From Micromonospora sp. NBC_00421 (lineage in GTDB: Bacteria; Actinomycetota; Actinomycetes; Mycobacteriales; Micromonosporaceae), in NCBI RefSeq assembly GCF_036017915.1, contig NZ_CP107929.1:6561001-6625000 (forward strand): 64,000 bases of DNA, in the 5' to 3' direction. The notes beneath the pieces were generated by a model, which was not told the origin of the DNA, searched no databases, and saw only the letters and a program-made list of their open reading frames with translations. Shown here piece after piece: positions 63,201 through 64,000 of the stretch. The position numbers and the translations under genes are program-made. Within the stretch, counting starts at the first letter, position 1, and the number at the start of each line of letters is the position of its first letter.

Positions 63201-64000
63201 GAAGCCGATGTTCTGGCCGCCGCCGGCGGTGTCGGTGGTGGTCTCCTTCTGCACGCCCGGGTCACCGCCGCCGGTGCTGCCCGGGGCCCGACCGGTGGCC
63301 GTGAAGTACTCGGCCTGCTTGCGCTTGGGCTGGAGGATCTCGATCGCCCGGCCGGTCAGCGGGCCGGCGCTGCCGGAACCGCCGTCGTCGGTGTAGGTGG
63401 CCTCGAAGACCGCGAAGACGTTCGCCTCCGCGCCGTGCCCGGACGCCAGCGAGGTCTGCACGGTGCCGGTGCAGCCGGTGTGCTGCTCCAGCGGGTGGGC
63501 GTGCTCGTCGTGGCCGAGCAGCACCTGCAGCTGCACCCGGTCACAGTCGATGGCGCCGTCCTCCGGGTCGGTCACCTTGATCGTGTACTTGACCTGGTCG
63601 CCCCACTCGAAGAAGCCGCCGCTGGGCGGGAACTCGATGGTCACCGTCGGGGCGGTGTTGCCGACCGTCACCGGCACGTTCGCCACCGCGGTACGACCCT
63701 TGGGGTTGGTCACGGTGAGCTGGGCGGTGTAGTCGCCGGCGGTGGTGTAGGTGTGGGTGGGGTTCGCCTCGGTGGAGGTCTGCCCGTCACCGAACTTCCA
63801 GGCGTAGGTCAGCGTGCCACCGTCGGGGTCACGGGAACCGGCGCTGGAGAACTTCACGGTCAGCGGTGCGGCCCCGGAGGTGGGGTCGGCGCTGGCCTCG
63901 GCGATCGGGGCGCGGTCACCGGCGGTGTAGTCGATCCGGTAGACCCCGGAGTCGTCGTTGTTGCCGCCGAAGCCGGTGCCCCACTCGATCATGTAGAGCG
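60249..64000 (-). CDS. Large secreted multi-domain protein (PKD, CBM6, DUF1349, Ig-like, FIMAH); N-terminus outside window
   Basis: At least 1250 C-terminal residues. The frame is open at base 64000; the visible start LYMIEWGTGFGGNNDDSGVY resembles the end of a GSDH/PQQ-type sugar-dehydrogenase domain. Then a PKD domain (AEASADPTSGAAPLTVKFSS), an Ig-like segment, a CBM6-like domain (GFIEDGDWWSLDPANLTG), a second PKD (YAWDFGDGGTATT), two DUF1349/laminin-G-like domains (DDFAGNSLNKDRWSVV and DEFTGTTLDKCRWNAV), two OmpL47-like repeats (YQLDGATTWTAYTEPV and EWSLDGGAWTAYTTPV) and a FIMAH-like helical end (MQNLLDRFKATGRLSTKAHR). It probably binds and oxidises or degrades polysaccharide at the surface. 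Confidence 0.85.
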   Translation of the reverse strand, partial: LYMIEWGTGFGGNNDDSGVYRIDYTAGDRAPIAEASADPTSGAAPLTVKFSSAGSRDPDGGTLTYAWKFGDGQTSTEANPTHTYTTAGDYTAQLTVTNPKGRTAVANVPVTVGNTAPTVTIEFPPSGGFFEWGDQVKYTIKVTDPEDGAIDCDRVQLQVLLGHDEHAHPLEQHTGCTGTVQTSLASGHGAEANVFAVFEATYTDDGGSGSAGPLTGRAIEILQPKRKQAEYFTATGRAPGSTGGGDPGVQKETTTDTAGGGQNIGFIEDGDWWSLDPANLTGVDQIRFRAASEVQGGRIDVHAGAVDGPIVATAVVPSTGGWQQFVDVTAPVTGAAEGALYFVAKDPAGGTGSLVNVNWMDFIGRGVTDNAPPQVTATATPATGTAPVTVAFKGTATDAEGDTPLTYAWDFGDGGTATTLDATHTYTTPGTFTATLTVTDKRGAKSYATVPVKVDAPTNSCLGARSDDFAGNSLNKDRWSVVRENQLYSVSDGALRLPTASGDLYGTRNDATNLVLQPAPSGAWQATTKVTVPVTADYQQAGLLIYGDDDNYAKVDLLYGGSRKVEFIRETAATPRNDAADAVAAPAGDTIWLRLISDGTNLTAAYSTDGATFTPVGRSAALAGITNPRIGLLALNGGTTAPVVDAVFDSFVVSPDAPAGPVAPSDEFTGTTLDKCRWNAVLREDPAAYRVADGALKIDVPKGDIYGTSNTGPTNFILQTAPTGDWTLETKVDGSALAEQYQQAGLIVHADDDNYVKLDFIVDNQAGQTASRRIEFRGELAGVTQNPQPQVSNLTSAVWYLRLARAGDTFTASYSADGQEWTTFETVTNSAVGATPKIGLFTLGANAATSKTASFDYFRLSTKAADTTAPVTTATVSGTPTEGWHTGPVTVTLAAADEAGGSGVASTEYQLDGATTWTAYTEPVQVTGDGTHEVRFRSTDAAGNVEATKKVAVKIDATAPVSSAAFAPANDDGWHNGTVPVVITSTDAGSGVKKLEWSLDGGAWTAYTTPVEVTGDGTHELLYRATDAAGNVESLKSAVVKIDGTKPTLLVSGIADGQLYGDSQDVRISWQAVDPTSGIKTTSGVLDGRAYASGTLQALYELPLGLHELKVTATDKAGNSTTSSVRFYVTTSFRDMQNLLDRFKATGRLSTKAHRQLSNKLDAVRESEAAGNDKRAVQQLTAFKALANDAALVTDTDVRDVLVRDADAMIVRLGGAATKAGVKANDNKSVDGAGRLGADPTRIAAGGSL

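Overview
The window is a high-GC actinomycete chromosome segment, most likely Micromonosporaceae and probably Micromonospora. The evidence is the strong G/C preference at third codon positions, many GTG and TTG starts, and the gene order rpmG-hadAB-tRNA-Trp-secE-nusG-rplKA ... rplJL-rpoBC ... rpsLG-fusA-tuf-S10-spc-alpha. No 16S gene is present, so the genus is an inference.

Region 1 (about 1-6.4 kb) is accessory. It opens with a truncated-by-the-window C5 DNA methyltransferase, coupled by a 4-nt overlap to a candidate PD-(D/E)xK restriction endonuclease. This module is visibly poorer in G+C than the rest. It abuts a remnant resembling the 3' end of an IS110-type transposase gene, which interrupts an EamA-type transporter gene. 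A 2'-5' RNA ligase-like protein, a HutC-type GntR regulator with an inverted-repeat operator, two tandem paralogous small Cys/Trp proteins, a sugar acetyltransferase, a conserved hypothetical protein and a GyrI-like protein follow.

Region 2 (6.4-14.2 kb) holds an unannotated 48-residue hydrophobic peptide gene just upstream of a membrane GAF-GGDEF-EAL protein, tRNA-Thr and tRNA-Met, rpmG, the hot-dog dehydratase pair hadA-hadB, tRNA-Trp, secE, nusG, rplK and rplA. A small ABC exporter and a 1.3-kb gene-free stretch follow. That stretch carries nested inverted repeats, tandem repeats and a G-rich strand.

Region 3 (17-52.6 kb) is the transcription/translation core: rplJ-rplL, rpoB-rpoC, two small membrane proteins, rpsL-rpsG-fusA-tuf, the S10 operon (rpsJ to rpsQ), the spc operon (rplN to rplO), secY-adk-map, a DUF1707 protein, infA-rpmJ, and rpsM-rpsK-rpsD-rpoA-rplQ-truA. 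Many genes overlap by 1-4 nt (TAATG, TGATG, GTGA, ATGA), which implies coupled translation. RpoB carries Asn at the E. coli Ser531 position, a substitution site associated with rifamycin resistance.

Region 4 (52.6-64 kb) is again variable: a SpoU-family RNA methyltransferase coupled to a PhyH-like oxygenase, a second GyrI-like protein, a membrane-anchored hypothetical protein, an RsmC-like methyltransferase, an ABC-F ATPase, an aldo/keto reductase, and two secreted proteins. The larger of these is a multi-domain PKD/CBM/DUF1349/Ig-like protein that runs off the window end.
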